Assembly (NCBI GenBank): GCA_004794785.1
Contig: SJOL01006483.1
Coordinates: forward strand, 105,213-169,212
DNA: 64,000 nt
Reading direction: 5' to 3'
From: Opisthorchis felineus
Taxonomy: Eukaryota; Platyhelminthes; Trematoda; Opisthorchiida; Opisthorchiidae
The stretch's first letter is position 1, and each line of letters opens with the position of its first letter. The notes beneath the pieces were generated by a model. The model did no database searches and was not told the DNA's origin. It was given only the letters and a program-made list of their open reading frames with translations. Shown in pieces: positions 13,201 to 28,200 of this stretch. The position numbers and the translations under genes are program-made.

Positions 13201-16200
13201 TTCCATTTACATGGTCGTCTGAAATTTATTAAAAGACATGTGCTCACATGTACAAAACAGCCATATGGACAGAAACTGTGGACTATTTTAATCCCCGAGA
13301 TGCTCATTGTCAAGGAGGCTCGTGATTTCGTGTAATATGTCATGGTCTAATTCTGAATAAATGGCACCTCTTTAAAAAGCGGAAAATCCAGATCTTAGGC
13401 ACAGACTTACCCAAATGTTCGATAGACAGCGATAACTTTTGTAGAGTAGACAGACAGTTTTCTTTGCGTAAAGGCAATCGTCCATATGACACTGTAGGAT
13501 CTGATGATAAAAAATTAATAGTAAAAACATTCTGCGAAGTACAGTAATTTTTGAACCAACACAGTAATGCAGAAGTGGCAAGGAACGTCTAAGGAGCACG
13601 GCAGAAGCGGTCAAGTACAACTGGGAAATGCACCATCGCTCATAACGTTACCACTGATGCAGTTGTACCTGTGAACTAAATAAGTATTTTGGGGATTCTC
13701 CATGAGTACCGTTATGGTTGAATGCACCTTCCCACATTCCAGTTAACAACTTTTCTTTGCACAAGAGGTTTCACATCGTAAATTGCACGATCCCGTTTCA
13801 AGCGTTCGTGGTACCGACCTTCACTTGAGTGATCGCCACTAGAACCTTCTGAAGGAGCCCCGAATGTACAATGTGATGTCACATGTAGGTATAAGTTAAT
13901 CACGCAGACTTTTTGGAAGCTAAAAGAAGAGTTACGATACTATCCCAAAATGATACTTAGAGACTGACTGGTCTCCCTAAAATGCAGTTGTTTTCGGATC
14001 GGCGCACTGGCATTTTCCGAATATATATGCATGGATATTCTGAGATGATCATAGCACTATTTGGCTAATTTTTGCTGTTTTGGCGTCGAATATTAGTTCA
14101 TACTATAAATTATTACTGCCATGACAATAGTGAATGGAACTACAAATGTGTTTCTACATGAGAGAACCTACTTCTAGTGATACTGACGAAACATCAAACA
14201 GGTGCTGGAAGCTTACTGTGACGAACCGAAATTCACATAGAGATTAGAGTTACCTTATAAGGCCCTTCATGAGGATTGCGGATTACTTTGCTAACCGCTG
14301 TGATGACAGATAAGCATATATACTGTCTGACCAACTCACAGCATATTGGACCAGTAGCATGCCTTCTAAAATTGGCTTAGGATCATCCAATGTCAATGCT
14401 CCCGGGAATACGCAAGGGGAGCTGGTTACAACCAACTAATGAAGCAGAGCAGAACAAGATAAATAGTGTTAACCTAAATCTCCCGTTTGTGATATTCTTC
14501 AACTGAAAGTGCTGCACAAAGGCACTTTGGATTCAAGTAGAACATAAGGTTGACGGAAATTAGGGGAATGTGCCTACCTAATGAGTCCCAAGAACAGCAA
14601 AACCTGTTGTGGGCTGTCAAAGAGTTTTCAGCAACCTTGTGAGTAGCTTCTTTTGTGAAAAAAGTGTTCATCTATTTTGACGTTACTGCCAGAGCCGAGT
14701 TATCGACGACTTACTGTCCGAAAAGCAACATATCTACGTGCGCGCGACCGAAACACCATTGCGGAGAACCATCTCCTGCATACCTTTTGTAACAAGGCTA
14801 CGAGGCACACCATAATTAATGCCACGTTCTGGCTATTTACCCCAGGAAATAAGGCGAGACTTTGTAGTCCTTCAGTATTTATTGCGGCTAATGCACCCAA
14901 ACGTGAACTGAAAGTTATAGGAACGAGAATCTAATCAGCTGCTTCCATCAATCTTGTGAAAGGCCGTGAGAACTGGAAACATCCAAACTAGTCACTAGTA
15001 TAACAATACCTGTTTCACCATGATCATCAAAGGCTACGATTTTTTATAGTCAATTGAGTGTATAGTTATCAGCTTTTCATAATTATTTAAAGTTGATATA
15101 TTTTGCCTTGGATGTGCATGATAAGGGTTCATAAATCAAGTGAGCTAACTACTGGTAGTTATGGCATAGTCACTGGTGAGCATTCAAGCGTGCAGCTAAC
15201 ATGATTATATCACGCTTTTGTGATTACCTACAAAATTCACCTCAAACCAGAGTTTGCTTGTCACAAACAAAAAAAGGACACTTTGATCTCGGGTATAATT
15301 TCGATAATGTCTGTGTGAAGCGTTGGTTTACGGCCGACTGTGAAGTTTGAAGCTCCAGGTGGTCAATAAACTATAGACCGACAGACACGTAATGCAAAAC
15401 GGTGAATGTACATATCCGTTGGGAATGCTATGTGTGACGCTCCTATTCCTGGGCCCATATTTACTCTACTATCAAATCTTCCTCCTCCCTAATGGGACCG
15501 GTCATAAGTAGTCCCTCCTGTGAGGCAGCCTTCTGTGCCTTAATATTCTTTTAAACGTGACAGATTGATTAGTGGAGCAGCTTGTCCCAGATAACCGGGG
15601 TAACCGCATGATATGCTCACGCCGGATGAATTAAAGTTTGCCTTTAACTTCCCAGTGAAATATACAACATGGTCTCGGATTACTTAGTAAGGAGATGGTA
15701 TCAAAACATCCTAAAGACATGTAATGTATTATCTTTTTTCATGCGCCGTACTCAAAAATCCTTGTTGTCAAGACATGTCATTTCGTCGGTAGATAAGGCT
15801 TTATTCAGTCAGCGTACGGGTAACCCCAAGTCATAAGAGTAAAAACGTGCTATTTTGTACCAGCAAGCCTTCCGAAAATAAGATCACTTTCCTGACGGAT
15901 AGCTACATCTGGTGCACCCAGACAAACCTCCAGTTCAAAACGCAGTGGTTGGTAGAGTTGTGAAAATTCATCAGCATAACACACCAATCGTGACCGAAGT
16001 GGGTCTGGGACGAGTTTAAGCTATTGGGAACCCACAAGTGCAGTTTTTCTCAAGACTTCACTCTCCGGCCTCGGCAAAAGATACCTGAACTCGCCCAGTA
16101 ATGAAAGCTATAACAGTGATGTTGGCCTTTTTCGTACGTTATCAAAAGCTTCTGTGTAGGACCCTCCTTCTTCACTTGAAAATCTGTCAGTGGCATATGG

Positions 16201-19200
16201 CTTTTTGAAAAACTCGAGTTATCACAGTTGTATCCACAACATTTCTTCCTCAATGCCTGACACGTCGCAGTTCAGCATTACCAGTCGCAACGATCTGATT
16301 AAAACACTTGTCCCCTCGGTCTCTGTTGGAAACGAAGGAATAGGTTTTTAGCCTTTTGACTTTCTAGTTAGAAGCTCAACTTCAGTTGTTTTGCCTTCAT
16401 TTAGAGGAGTAAATCTCAAATGCAAATTTCTAAATTTCCTAACACTACCAACACATAAGCTGGAATACGCGCCATTTGTTCGGAAATGCTCTTTATATCC
16501 ACTATCGACACTATCGAACTTCCGACTCTTTCGTTTAAATATGATCATCTTCACCAATTTGCACGTCACCACCCAGTACGTTTGAGTGAACTTTTAAAAC
16601 CTCCTAGACGAATTCATTCCCAGTATGTACTACGTTGTTGCTGTCAGTAATCACAAGAATCACCTTATTCCTGTTATTTTTCATATTTATATGAATCAAC
16701 TTCCATTAAGTCTAGTTTTCCTTCGTTTCATTTGTACTTTGGCAGTTTGAATTGGGATCTGTGTGGCACTTCTTACTTTGCCGGAGACTTTTCTGTCTAT
16801 TGCATCTCAGTATCAAAGGCACAGAAAGAAAGCATAAACAGTGATGTGATCGTTTAGCACAATCTTCAACTTAACAAGATAACAGATGAAGAGATGATGT
16901 GGTTGATCTTCACATTCAAATTTACCAGTGAAGATTAATTGGAAGCCAGTGCTTTTCGATAAAAATGGCTCGAATACATCACTTTCTACACAAAAACTTC
17001 GGTTAATCTAGGCAAGACATGCACCTAATTTTGTAAATGTAGACAGCCTTATCCGTGAAAGTGTAGTTCACTACAATAAAGCCTTCGAAATGGGTTTGTG
17101 AGCGGTAGTATTAGCTGTGACTTGTATGCTTTCGATAATCCCTTCTTAAAACAAAATTTAAATATAATCTTTAGAGGATGGCGGTTTTCAACCAAAAGTC
17201 CACAGTAAGTTGCGAAAACCAGGATGACCCACTTGTACTAGCTTACGGATGATGTGACCGACTGTGATAGTTAGTGTTATCTCGGTTTCCTTGTGAATCA
17301 CCTTGGGGATAATTGATACTTAATCACTTATGGAAATTACAAAAGCAGGAGGTACAAGGAAGTTTGGTTTCATAATACGCAGAAGCTCACGTCGGTTAAA
17401 AGTAAACTTTTTAACCGAATCGGTTGACCTGAAATGTGTTCGTGCGTACAAGGTGAAACATACGAAGCACAACGGGTAAGCAACGTCAGCGATATAGCTT
17501 ACCATCTTTTGGGCCAGTTTTATCCACACCGGGTCAGCATTTTGAAGTCTTTCGGCTAAGCCTGGACATCGGAGAAGAAATCTCGTGTGTGCAGGTGTCA
17601 TACGGTCAATAAGAGCAGAGACCAAGATATTCCAGCCTGTGATCAGGGAAAAGCCCAAATGCACAGCCTTTTAATAGGTTACTAATGAACTTCTACTTGT
17701 AGTCAGAATTGCTCAGAACTTTCCGATTTGCTATTTCACCGTAAAGACGCTCCATCATATTTTAGAAGCGAACAAAGTGCAAGCTTTTGTTGCTTCGCAA
17801 AACTGGGGTAACTGGCTCGGCCATTACCTAACCTAAACCAAAAGTATGTTTTTACATTTTCATTGATGTGACATGTGTACACAATCCTTAAAACCAGTTT
17901 GAAGGCTTTCGCGAAGGGATTCGAACCAACCATAAAAACAGAGGTCCGTGGTGTTAATCACTAGGCCACCCGGGCTCAATCAGAGTAAAAGATGTGGAAG
18001 TGCAACCGCTCGGATGGATAAAGTAACTAGTGAACCAAATATGGCTTCAAGACTGCGAGTTCACTGAAATTTAATATAGTACGAGTCAACTATAAGCCGG
18101 TATAAATGCCACCAAGTCTTGTTTGCTTGCCCCACCTGCCATATGCTGACTGAAAAAGGCCAAGATACGGCCATTCAGTAAGCAGAGGAGGAGGTATGGA
18201 GATTCCTACGACTGAGCTCACTCATTGAAAGCGCGTTGAAGTATCGGTTACGCGGGTGCCTTCGCTCTTGGTTGATACGGTGTCTGCTAATCTGTTCGCC
18301 AAACTTAGCGATTAGCAAGCGTTTCGTCGTTAATCGAAGGGATATAATCAATGTGCGCGTGTTAGTAATCGCCGACTCCAGACCACGACATGTTAGTGGT
18401 TGCTGTCTCAGCAACTCAGCTCTTGTATCAAAAACATCCTCTTCGTTTCAAAACCCTTAACTTGCTACTGGTCAACTATTAAGAACTCTACAACATCAAG
18501 CTATTCAGTCCATCTGGTCGGGTATGTGAATGTCGTTCACCTAGTCTTCATAGCTTCGCTTGACGAAACTGCAACCACTCGGACAAACGTACTTTGGCCA
18601 CATGGCCTAAAGCCAAATAGTCGAACAACTTAACCGTGATTGCTTTTCTTTGGTTCTGTTTGAAAGAAAATTACTGTGCGGCAGTCGAGCACCATTATTG
18701 ATGGCATATGAATTACTGTCAACAATGAAGACAAGAACAAACTTACTTTTAAGGAATAGCTGGCTTTTGGCGCTTGGTGGAAGATCAATCTTCGCTAGTG
18801 TGATATTCTCAAGTAGCTGTGCAAATCAAACAGGAAAATGACCACATCAGTGGTTTTTGAATATCAGGTTATACTTGAACAAATGCCATTTATGCATAAG
18901 TTGTCCTAGGTGTTCCCAATTCTAACGGGCTGAATACCCAATTTGCATGCAAACTCTGACGTAGGCAGGCCTGCCTGATTACGAGATGGATGCACTCCAA
19001 GAATGGAGGTATGCAATCTTTTCATGTCCGGGTTATTTTGGGAAACGATAGAAGGTCTGACATTGTTTTCTCTCCGAAAGCTTTCTTCTCCGGGAAATAG
19101 CATTGGACAGAGGCTTGAGCTTGAAGCCGTATCTTCCAAAGTTTAAGTGAACCCAAGCTTCACATAACCGATCACACAGAAGCACTGCTAGTGTGCCAAA

Positions 19201-22200
19201 ATGAGAACGAAATGTTTCATATGTTAGTGACGGATCGATGACTAACTAGGAAATAACTTATTTAGTCGCCATTGACCAGATTGATTGACCAAGTAAACAG
19301 CCGATTAGAAAAATTGCATTTTAAATTAGATTCACCAGGTGCACAAGTGCTGTGAAGTGGCTCCAAGTCCAACAGCAACAAAACGATAAGGTAGCTAAGT
19401 CTTGCGAAGGCCCCGACTGGCCCTTGGGAATGAGATTGCATCGTTTTTTTGAAAAGATTACCAACTCGTCACCTAAAAATCGTCAGAGATTGACAAAGTT
19501 ATCGGCCATACAAAACTCTGAAGTCAGCGAAGATCGTGTCATTGTGTGTGGCACACCCACTAACGTAGTCTGCGTTCACTCCAGGACTGTGCGACTGAGG
19601 TGGCCAGTATGCCCATTCATTTGTACAAATAAGCCTGATTTTCAGAAAAACCCCGGAGCAACCACATTTCCCTTAAAACAATGGGGATTTTAAACCACTG
19701 TACGAGCGCAAACCCCTGCAACTTATTCGTCCATAAATCTCGAATAAACTCCTTATTCTTGATAGCTTAAGAGCTTGTAGCGTGAAATCAGACCAGCCGG
19801 GAATCGTGGTACCAGACCGGCACTATCTTACCGAAATAAATTATTTTCGAATGTAGATAAAAATCCAAAATTAGTGTGGGTGGTCAAGTGGGGCTTAGGA
19901 TCGTTGTTTCAAGCTTGCCGTAGTCAGCTTATCAATTATTCAGCCAAACCAGCTGTCAGCGATCCAGCAATCAGTGAGCCAATCAGTCAGTCACCCAGTT
20001 AGTCAGTCAGTCCATTCGACAACCCTTTAGTGAATAAATAAATGGATAAGTTATCAAGACAACCGAGTAAGTAAACGAATCGGTCTGGAGATGCTTTCCT
20101 TGTAACGCCGAAGTGATCGTTTCGCATGTACTCAGCACTGTATGGAAGGAAAATCTTAAGCATTCTAGATGAGCTTAAGATCACGATAGTGCCGCAACGG
20201 CTGAGCATAAAGACAGTTGTTGACGCCGAACATTGTGGTCTGTTCTTCTTGAACAGGCATACACGACAGGTCGTGCCCGATCAAGCTCACATGACTGAGT
20301 CGCCTACAGTTTGTGCGCAACCCGTGTGCATAAAGTTAAGTAAGATGGAACTGCGTTCAAAGAATATAGAAGACAAATATGGCCTTTTGCAGTCATGCTA
20401 CCATCCAGTGACATCATTAATTCTGCATGAGCTGTGACACATCTGACCATTTCCCCTTAGAAATAGAATTGTTGATGGTTTTCAGCACGCGAAAAGTGGA
20501 ACGAAATGAAGAGTGAATTGGTTGTAACCACTGTGTATGGGTTGTGATAACCTGTCCGTGCTCGGATTTTGCCAGGCATATTCACAACCTCACAAATCAG
20601 TTTCTTAGGTAACGGCACTAACGTAAGCACGGAAGATTATTCATTCGAACCATGTTGAGGTACTAGCGACGCATTGCCTCATCTTAAGCAAGAAATTCTC
20701 ATAAGGTTTGCGGTTTCCGTCTCCCACAAAACCGACGTATTCGCCCCAGTAATACAGGGCCGTGGGCCACAAATATTTTCGACTTAAAATAGTTCACAAA
20801 CATCCCCCCCACAAGTTGTAAAAAGCTGCATCTTCTCTTTAAGCAAACTATTTGAGTGACATATAAGCTGCCCGGATTCTTCTGCAATGGCAAAGATGAA
20901 CTCATCCATTAACACAGAACTTTTCAGCAACTATACGATTGTGAAAGTTCTGGTGAAAGAACTATGCTACATAGAATAATGGGAGATCTCAGTAGGAAGT
21001 AAGTATTGGAGCCGTCAATGGAGGCACTATATCAGCTTGTCAACCAATAACTACCAAACACGAAAACGTAGAATACACATTAGACCTGTATTTCGTCAGT
21101 GCTGAATCAAAAATCAGATGTTCTGGAACACTATATTCACACCACTAGGTCTTAAATGACAGTTAGAAAGAAACTCGAAAAAGGCCAAGGCTGTATTGGA
21201 GATGACACTGATACCGGAAAATTTTTCTAGCATGCTTTTACGGGTATGAAAGGGTATTGACGGTGTCATAGAACCATAGATGTGTACGGTTTAGCCATTG
21301 CAATTTAGTGCATATTAGAGCTGTAAACCCAAACACTGTTTCAGTATTGACTATCCATGGTACGCCTATGCTTTGAGAAAAACACTGGCAAAAGTTTGTT
21401 GCCTGTAGTTTGGAAGATTAGAACATTAGAATAAGTTCAAGAGTCAGCTTTCTTCCGAACATATCTTGCTAGTCCCATCTGTGGCGACTTTTAGAACTAT
21501 GGCCATTCTCGTGCCCTGTTTGAATATTGTACCATGGAGCTTATTTTGGTAGATGAAAAAAGTGGTTTCCTGTAAGAGTTTTTTATGTTCCGACCTCCTT
21601 CAAAAGGAGCGTCAGAAGACCACCTCTTTAGCTTCAGCACTCAGCATATTATATCTGTTTGTACGGTTGATATATCTGGTTCAGTTTAAAAAGACCTTGT
21701 TTCCCTATGATGACCACTTTGGCCGTTCCCCATCAGCAGAATTTTTTGGGAGGCAACTGTACAATTGGTGGTGGACTAATAAATTGTTTCTGTGATGTTC
21801 CACATACAGGATCCCAAATGCATTCATCTTGCCATGGTATACCGGCTCTATTTTTTTAATACTCTCCTTGTCTAGCCCCACAGAATGCGAACAAAGCAGT
21901 GGACGTGGCAGTTGACGAATATCACTCACTCGCAGCATGTAACACGGTGAGCAGTTCAGGCAAGTCAATCAACGTCACCAGCTTTAGACCAAAGTTTCAC
22001 TAACGGACTATTAGCTATGACGATAACTAACCTAGTCTAAATCATCACACCTGGTAAAGATATTACTTTAAGGTTGCAGTGATTGCTGCTGAGTACATGA
22101 TAACTTTATGGCAAATAACTTACCTTTCACCTAGAAATCGACGAGTGAAAGTGAGCTCCTCAACAGAGTTAACTAACAGGCAATAGAGTACAGTGGTACC

Positions 22201-25200
22201 ACCAGCAGTAATTTGTCACATTCAAACATCCTCTTAGATGTTTCCACCAGCGAATCAGACCGGTAAACCAAAAGTAATTTTGTTGCTTCTTGTTTACGAT
22301 AAGACGGATACGGAAGACTTCTTCACATTTTAGTACGGTGTCCATAAATGTAAACTGTGCTCATTTAAGAACAGGAGTGAACGAAGTGGTCACCAATATC
22401 GACTCATCATATAATACATCTAATTTTGATCAGATAAATAAATGCTGTGGAGAATAAGTGTACTAAATTATCATTGAAGTTTCATTCATCATTCCCAGAG
22501 GAGGAAGTCCCAAAAAGGGAGTTAGTTTGTCCGGTCACGGAGGCCTTTGGCCCTGGTAGAAATCCACCTATTTGGAACCACCTGCCATACAATCGTCAAA
22601 CCCATATGCACGTATTGCAGAGACCTATCAAAGAACCCGTAAATATGAACTTTCAGGAATAGCATAGCTAGCAGTGGCCCAACAGAAAGAGACTGAGTAC
22701 TCGGCCAACCAGATGAACATGTATGCTCTCCTCCTAGTGAATAGAACCTAATGGCAAGAGCAGTTACTGCTCACGTTGCACAAGCCCAAAAAACGATTAT
22801 TCTAGGTAAAGATCCTAGTATAAAGCAAGGAGAGTAGCTGCCGGATTTTAACACCGGGGGAAAGACAGACAACACTGATAACACCAAATACAAGAAATGA
22901 GTGACATTTACGAAAGTTTAGAGGAAAGACTGTTTCTTCACCTAGAAGTGTCGATCATGTCTGAGCTGCTCAAACATTCATAAGGAAATCTTGCCTTAGT
23001 AGAACTGCTCGTAATTACTTATGAATCAAACAGGATCCATGTAACCCCCAGGTTAGATCCCGTACTTATTCACTCATTCGTAGCACTAATCCAGGCTCAG
23101 TCTGGCTTTTGTTGCTTCACTACTTCAACTACTGGAATCATCAGGTCTTGTGTAGTGCCACAGAAACAGTAAATAACTGTTATACGAGACTTTAGTCAGC
23201 AGCAACAATGTTGCGTAAGCATTTTACCCTAGAGCAAAAAATGGCTTTGCCTCAACCTTATTCTTTCGACGGTGCTACCTGCAGGAAGATGACTTATTGG
23301 CTGACTTTGGGCATAGGTTTATCCTCCTACAGATAGCATGTAGGCTGATTAGGCATAAAGGTGGATCACAGTTGTGACATCTGCTCTGTTACAAACTACA
23401 TCCGTCCTGAAACTTGTTCATCATTATTGGCGTAAGGTTAGCTGTTTCCAGCGTTGTCTTCACTTGTGTTTCTGGACCAGCCTGTGGAACCTTTCGACAT
23501 GGAAATTATATTCGTCAGTCTCAATTGTGTTGCAAGTGAATAATAGGAAACAGTCTAATCTAGAGAATAAAGAAAATCATTGGTTTGTAACATAAAAAAT
23601 CATTTGGTGAGGGCAGCTTAGCAGGTGATACCGCAAACTTAATATGACCGAAGTTTTCAGTAAGTGATGTTCTCTGGTGTATTCTTGGGCCAAAGGTTAA
23701 GGGATAAGCGAAGTAAGCCTGTAAGTGGCTCGTCTAGAGTCGACATAACCCCCGTTTGTCCAAGCTGCGGTCAGGGTCATTAATCAAGAATCAACAAAAA
23801 TTTCACCACGCCTCGAAATTCGCTCCAAAGATGCCAGTAATTGGTGAATAAGACGCCCATTTAGCCTAGATATAGCTGCTCCGGGACAAAACTTTCCCCC
23901 AGTACTTTATACGTGAGTAGTCCCTGCTAAAGAAGGTTCTATTGCTGTCTATACAAGGCGGGCATGGTTTCTAATAAAGTGAATTTTACTGTTTGGCAGT
24001 CAATGTTGTGACCTTGCACAAAGTTTGCCATTAACCTATCTGATCCATTCAGCTATGCAGTTACAAACCAGCCCGGACTACAGGCGCGTTACCAATTTCC
24101 TAGTTAGTTCCACGACGATGGTGGCATCGCTGCTGAACCCATTATGGCTACTTGGTACCCAGCATCCAAAGCGTAAACAAAAGTCAGGCTGGACATCCTG
24201 GACAACTTAGTGCAGTCAGAAGGGAAAGAAATTCCACAGATTGTGGCAGCTTTATAGGACTAGATGATTCAACCAAAACCCATAGGTACCATAATAAGCA
24301 AACGTCGTTAGTTATACACAAGATAAATCCATTGCTCTGCCATTTTTAAATTGGTCTTTGATCCAATAGATGCAAGCCTCAGAAGAAGTTGGGTTCAGAC
24401 ATTCTTTTTGCATCATTGAGGTGGTTACCTGAAGCGGATTTTATAATGTTTAGAAGAGCCTGGATTGTTGGCAACTTCATTGCTTTTGCAGTTGTGCTCC
24501 GAAATGAGAGATTCACCTTACTGTAAGTGTTACCCCGTGATTTCTTCGTATGCCACTTATCTTTGTCCCGCTGAAAAATAACTGAAATTTAGTGCATGCA
24601 GCCCGGATACCGATAAAAACCTCAGGACAACTTTACCATGAAATTCAAGAATGACACTTGCTTCCAGAAGTGCAAAGTTGCTTACCGAGTGCATGAACTT
24701 ACGTTGCAGGTGAGCATCAGTTGCAGAGTGAATAGCACGGGTAGTTCAAGGAAATATCGGACGCCCACACGTTCAGCAAACGAAGCAAGCAATTTCAGCG
24801 TGTGCTCGGATACAGGTATGGACTGACTGTTAGAATTGAAGCAAATGTGATCCAAAGATTTAGATGAACACGAGTTGATCGCAGTCTGATATCGCAAATG
24901 TCAACAAAAACTGCAGTGCACGGGCTGGGGTGGTGTGAACCAAGTGATTAGCAATGCAGTACTTGGTAGATGAGTATCAAGGATGGTCCTTGGTACAAAC
25001 CACTGTCGGGATGACTACCGAAAGACCTTTCTTTATTTCACTCAGAAACTGTGTGTTACATCCAAAAAGTGATATCGACCGCGTTTATGCTCCTATCTTA
25101 TAAATAGACATTTCCACTGACCCATTAGAGATGCCGGCATTTTGTGTGCTTTGGAAAAGCAGAACGTAAAAGAGCAGAACAAACGAGCGCATAGTCCGAA

Positions 25201-28200
25201 TCCATGTAGATGTTTCAAAAGAAACCACTATCAGTAGTTGATCTGTGTCATCGGAAACTTGCGGCGGTATGATTAATTTCGGTTATAGGCTGGCTTGCCG
25301 CTAAAAGACATCAAGTGGATAAACGTTTTGGCGTTTGCGTAAGTGCTTCAAACGTTCATTATTGTCCGCACACACTGGATGTCGTGGATGTGGTTAGGCC
25401 TAAGAGATACTAGACGCACCCCTCTATCCCTGAAACCGGAATTATTTCTAAACTTTTAGCCCGCGGTATTGGGCGCGTGGGGAAGCCGTTTCTAACAACG
25501 CCACAACCATACTGTCTGTCTGAGTTCATAGGTATAAGGTGGTCTCTCGTTTACGGAAAACTTTAAAACGCCACCAAATAGACTGTAAACAGACTAATTC
25601 TAACAGCTTTCTGTCAGAAATAATTTCAGACAGTGAAATAAACACTAGGATCCTGCATAAAAGCCGCAGATGGCACCAGATTTACCTAAACGAATGACGA
25701 AGCTTTGATAATGTAACCAGATCGGTTGTATTTCCAGGATCTTCAGGTTGTTTCAGGGTTAAAACGTATCAAAGTACCAAATATGCCAGGCACATGGAAC
25801 GGAACTGTCTGCTGTTCTGTTTACGTTGGAATTTAAATACTGGAGGCAGCTAGCTTGAAGGTTTACCATGAATGGCGATTGGTTTAAAGAATTCTTAATT
25901 CGTGCAGTGTTGTTCGGGGAAGTAGGAACTATGGTTGATGTTACTCGAAAAACTCCATCGACAATGAGGAGTAGTTTGTCAGGTATAATACACAAGAAGA
26001 AATATGCTAAATAAGAAGGAAGCATTTGCGGTAAAGTTATCCCAATGTTTGCCTGTTAAACGTTGCAAATAAGGTAGCGCTATGTGACAGACTGTGTATA
26101 AGGTTGCCATCGTTATTGCAGTCCACTTTTGTACGCAAATCGGAACATGTCAAGAACACGTTCGACTCCCATATTCAACCAGGAAACTATTCTTCAAGCC
26201 TTTACTAGATGATCAACCTGGTGTGAGCTGCTCGAGTGTACCAAACAACTCCGCCAGTATTCCTCAAAAAGTTACAGGAATTCACAAAACGTCCAACTTC
26301 TATAACAGCTTGAGAATGATGCATTATTTTGCTGAAAGTTGTAAGGTCAGGGGCAAACCCCCAGGTAGATTCGGAAATATTCATAGTTGCACTAAACTGG
26401 ACCAATAGCCACAAAGGTTGCCTGCCTATCCAAGTATCAGAAGCTGCTCTTCTTAGCATGTATTTGTTTGTCGCATATCTTATCAAACCAACTTTTCGAA
26501 GTCCTCCTAGCAAGTGGCCTGAGGAACCAAGTATCCCACAATATGTGACAGGAGACTTTGATATCGTGGCTCCCCATCCAAACATACCTCCAAAAAGTGC
26601 GAAAAACACCACAGTAAACAATGATGTTTACAAATATAAGCGGAAACCTGAGAATGAACTTTTAATTACCTAGATATGAAACCAATGTACACTCCCAAAT
26701 AGCAACACCAAAGAACTATTTTGGTCATCAAGATAGAAGGGAAAGCTACATTCTCAGTAGCAGAACAAAAAAAGCATCAACTTCAATGAGCCGTACCTTT
26801 GTGGATGACGAAATTCAATTTCAGGAGAAAATGAAATTCATTGGGGTTCATGTGGTAACTGATTTAGTGACTGAGACAAATGCCACAGGTTCCCTCGTGG
26901 AGATTTATGCTTTGCGGATTGCTTGAGAGGCATCTGGAGTTCCTTTTAGTAGAAATACCCTCATGTTTAGTATATTCGATAGTAAAATAGACCTAGCAGC
27001 CTCACACAGATATACTACCTTAGCGGGGATACAAACAAACACCGCAGAGGAACCGGCAGGCTTATTTCGGAGCCTTAATGTTCCCACTTTCGTCAATTCA
27101 TCCGTGAAAACTCATGCACTGGGAACAACTTCATTCTGGATACGTCAAATACCACCCTTTTTTGGCCAAAACAAACCGTTTCCCAGGGTCGGTTGTGCCT
27201 TTGAAGATAAATAATATAGAGTTGCGCAATCCATCTGCTGCAGAGGTATGGCTGTTAAAACTGATCCGCTTTCAGTTTGAACAAGACTTTTAGTTATTTA
27301 GGAAGTACTTGTTTTAGAATAGCTCGGTTGCCTTTCAAGTCAATCGGAGTATACAGTTTGAATAGCTTTGCGGTATCCGTAACCAGACGTGTTTGGTTTT
27401 GATGAGGACGTATGCAATAAAACCAACCAGATTATGAAAATGCTCAAGTGCTGGAATAACGAATAATTAGTTTTGGGAATTTTGAGATACAATAGAAAAC
27501 TGGTGGCTTTCTAATAATCAGCAGTGACTGACATGTATTTAAAATCCGAGAGACTATGATTCCGGTTACTCCACCTGCATCGCAACACAATCTGAATTCA
27601 TGCAAACTTCCACAATACCAAATATAACATTATGCAAAATTCTCACAAGAAAGCGACATCACGAGAGAAAAGGGAATTGTGGCATAACCATAATTAACCT
27701 GCCGTCATAGAAATCTCTCCTGAAGGATTACTGCACTAAGTTACACCTGTGACTCAGACATAAGTTTGTGTTATGTGATGCGTTGTTGTGAATTAAACGA
27801 AATTCCAGCTAAAGTCTGTAGGGAGTATAATAAAGCATAGCAAATACGCACGCAGACAAACATAATTATTTCGTACCTGACAAAATAACTGGCTGAAGGA
27901 AGTTTCCATTCCATATCATCCGTGAAATGGTCCGGTTCCAGAAACACCATAACTCGATTGAGAAGACCGCAGCAGATACACAGTGCTGTTGCTTGGCTGG
28001 CATCATCGAGTTGACTGCTATACTCTGGCCCCAATAATTCCGATAGCTTTTCAAATTCAAACACTGAATATGAACATTATTTTCGGATGATCGTAGCAAA
28101 TATCTTCTGCATTAGTGTTAGAACTATCTCAAACAAAATACCGGTGGTTTTTTACTCAGACGTGAAACGCCCTTCCCAACGAGGTTTATGAAGCAACTAA

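Noticed and set aside
17905..17978. functional tRNA gene
   Set aside because: A and B boxes are good, but the T and acceptor stems do not pair; it is kept only as a tRNA-like relic. The same applies to 58,135-58,205.
26205..26621. 138-codon single-exon gene on the minus strand
   Set aside because: The plus strand is open over most of the same stretch, and the reading frame does not join the neighbouring exons; only candidate exons are reported.
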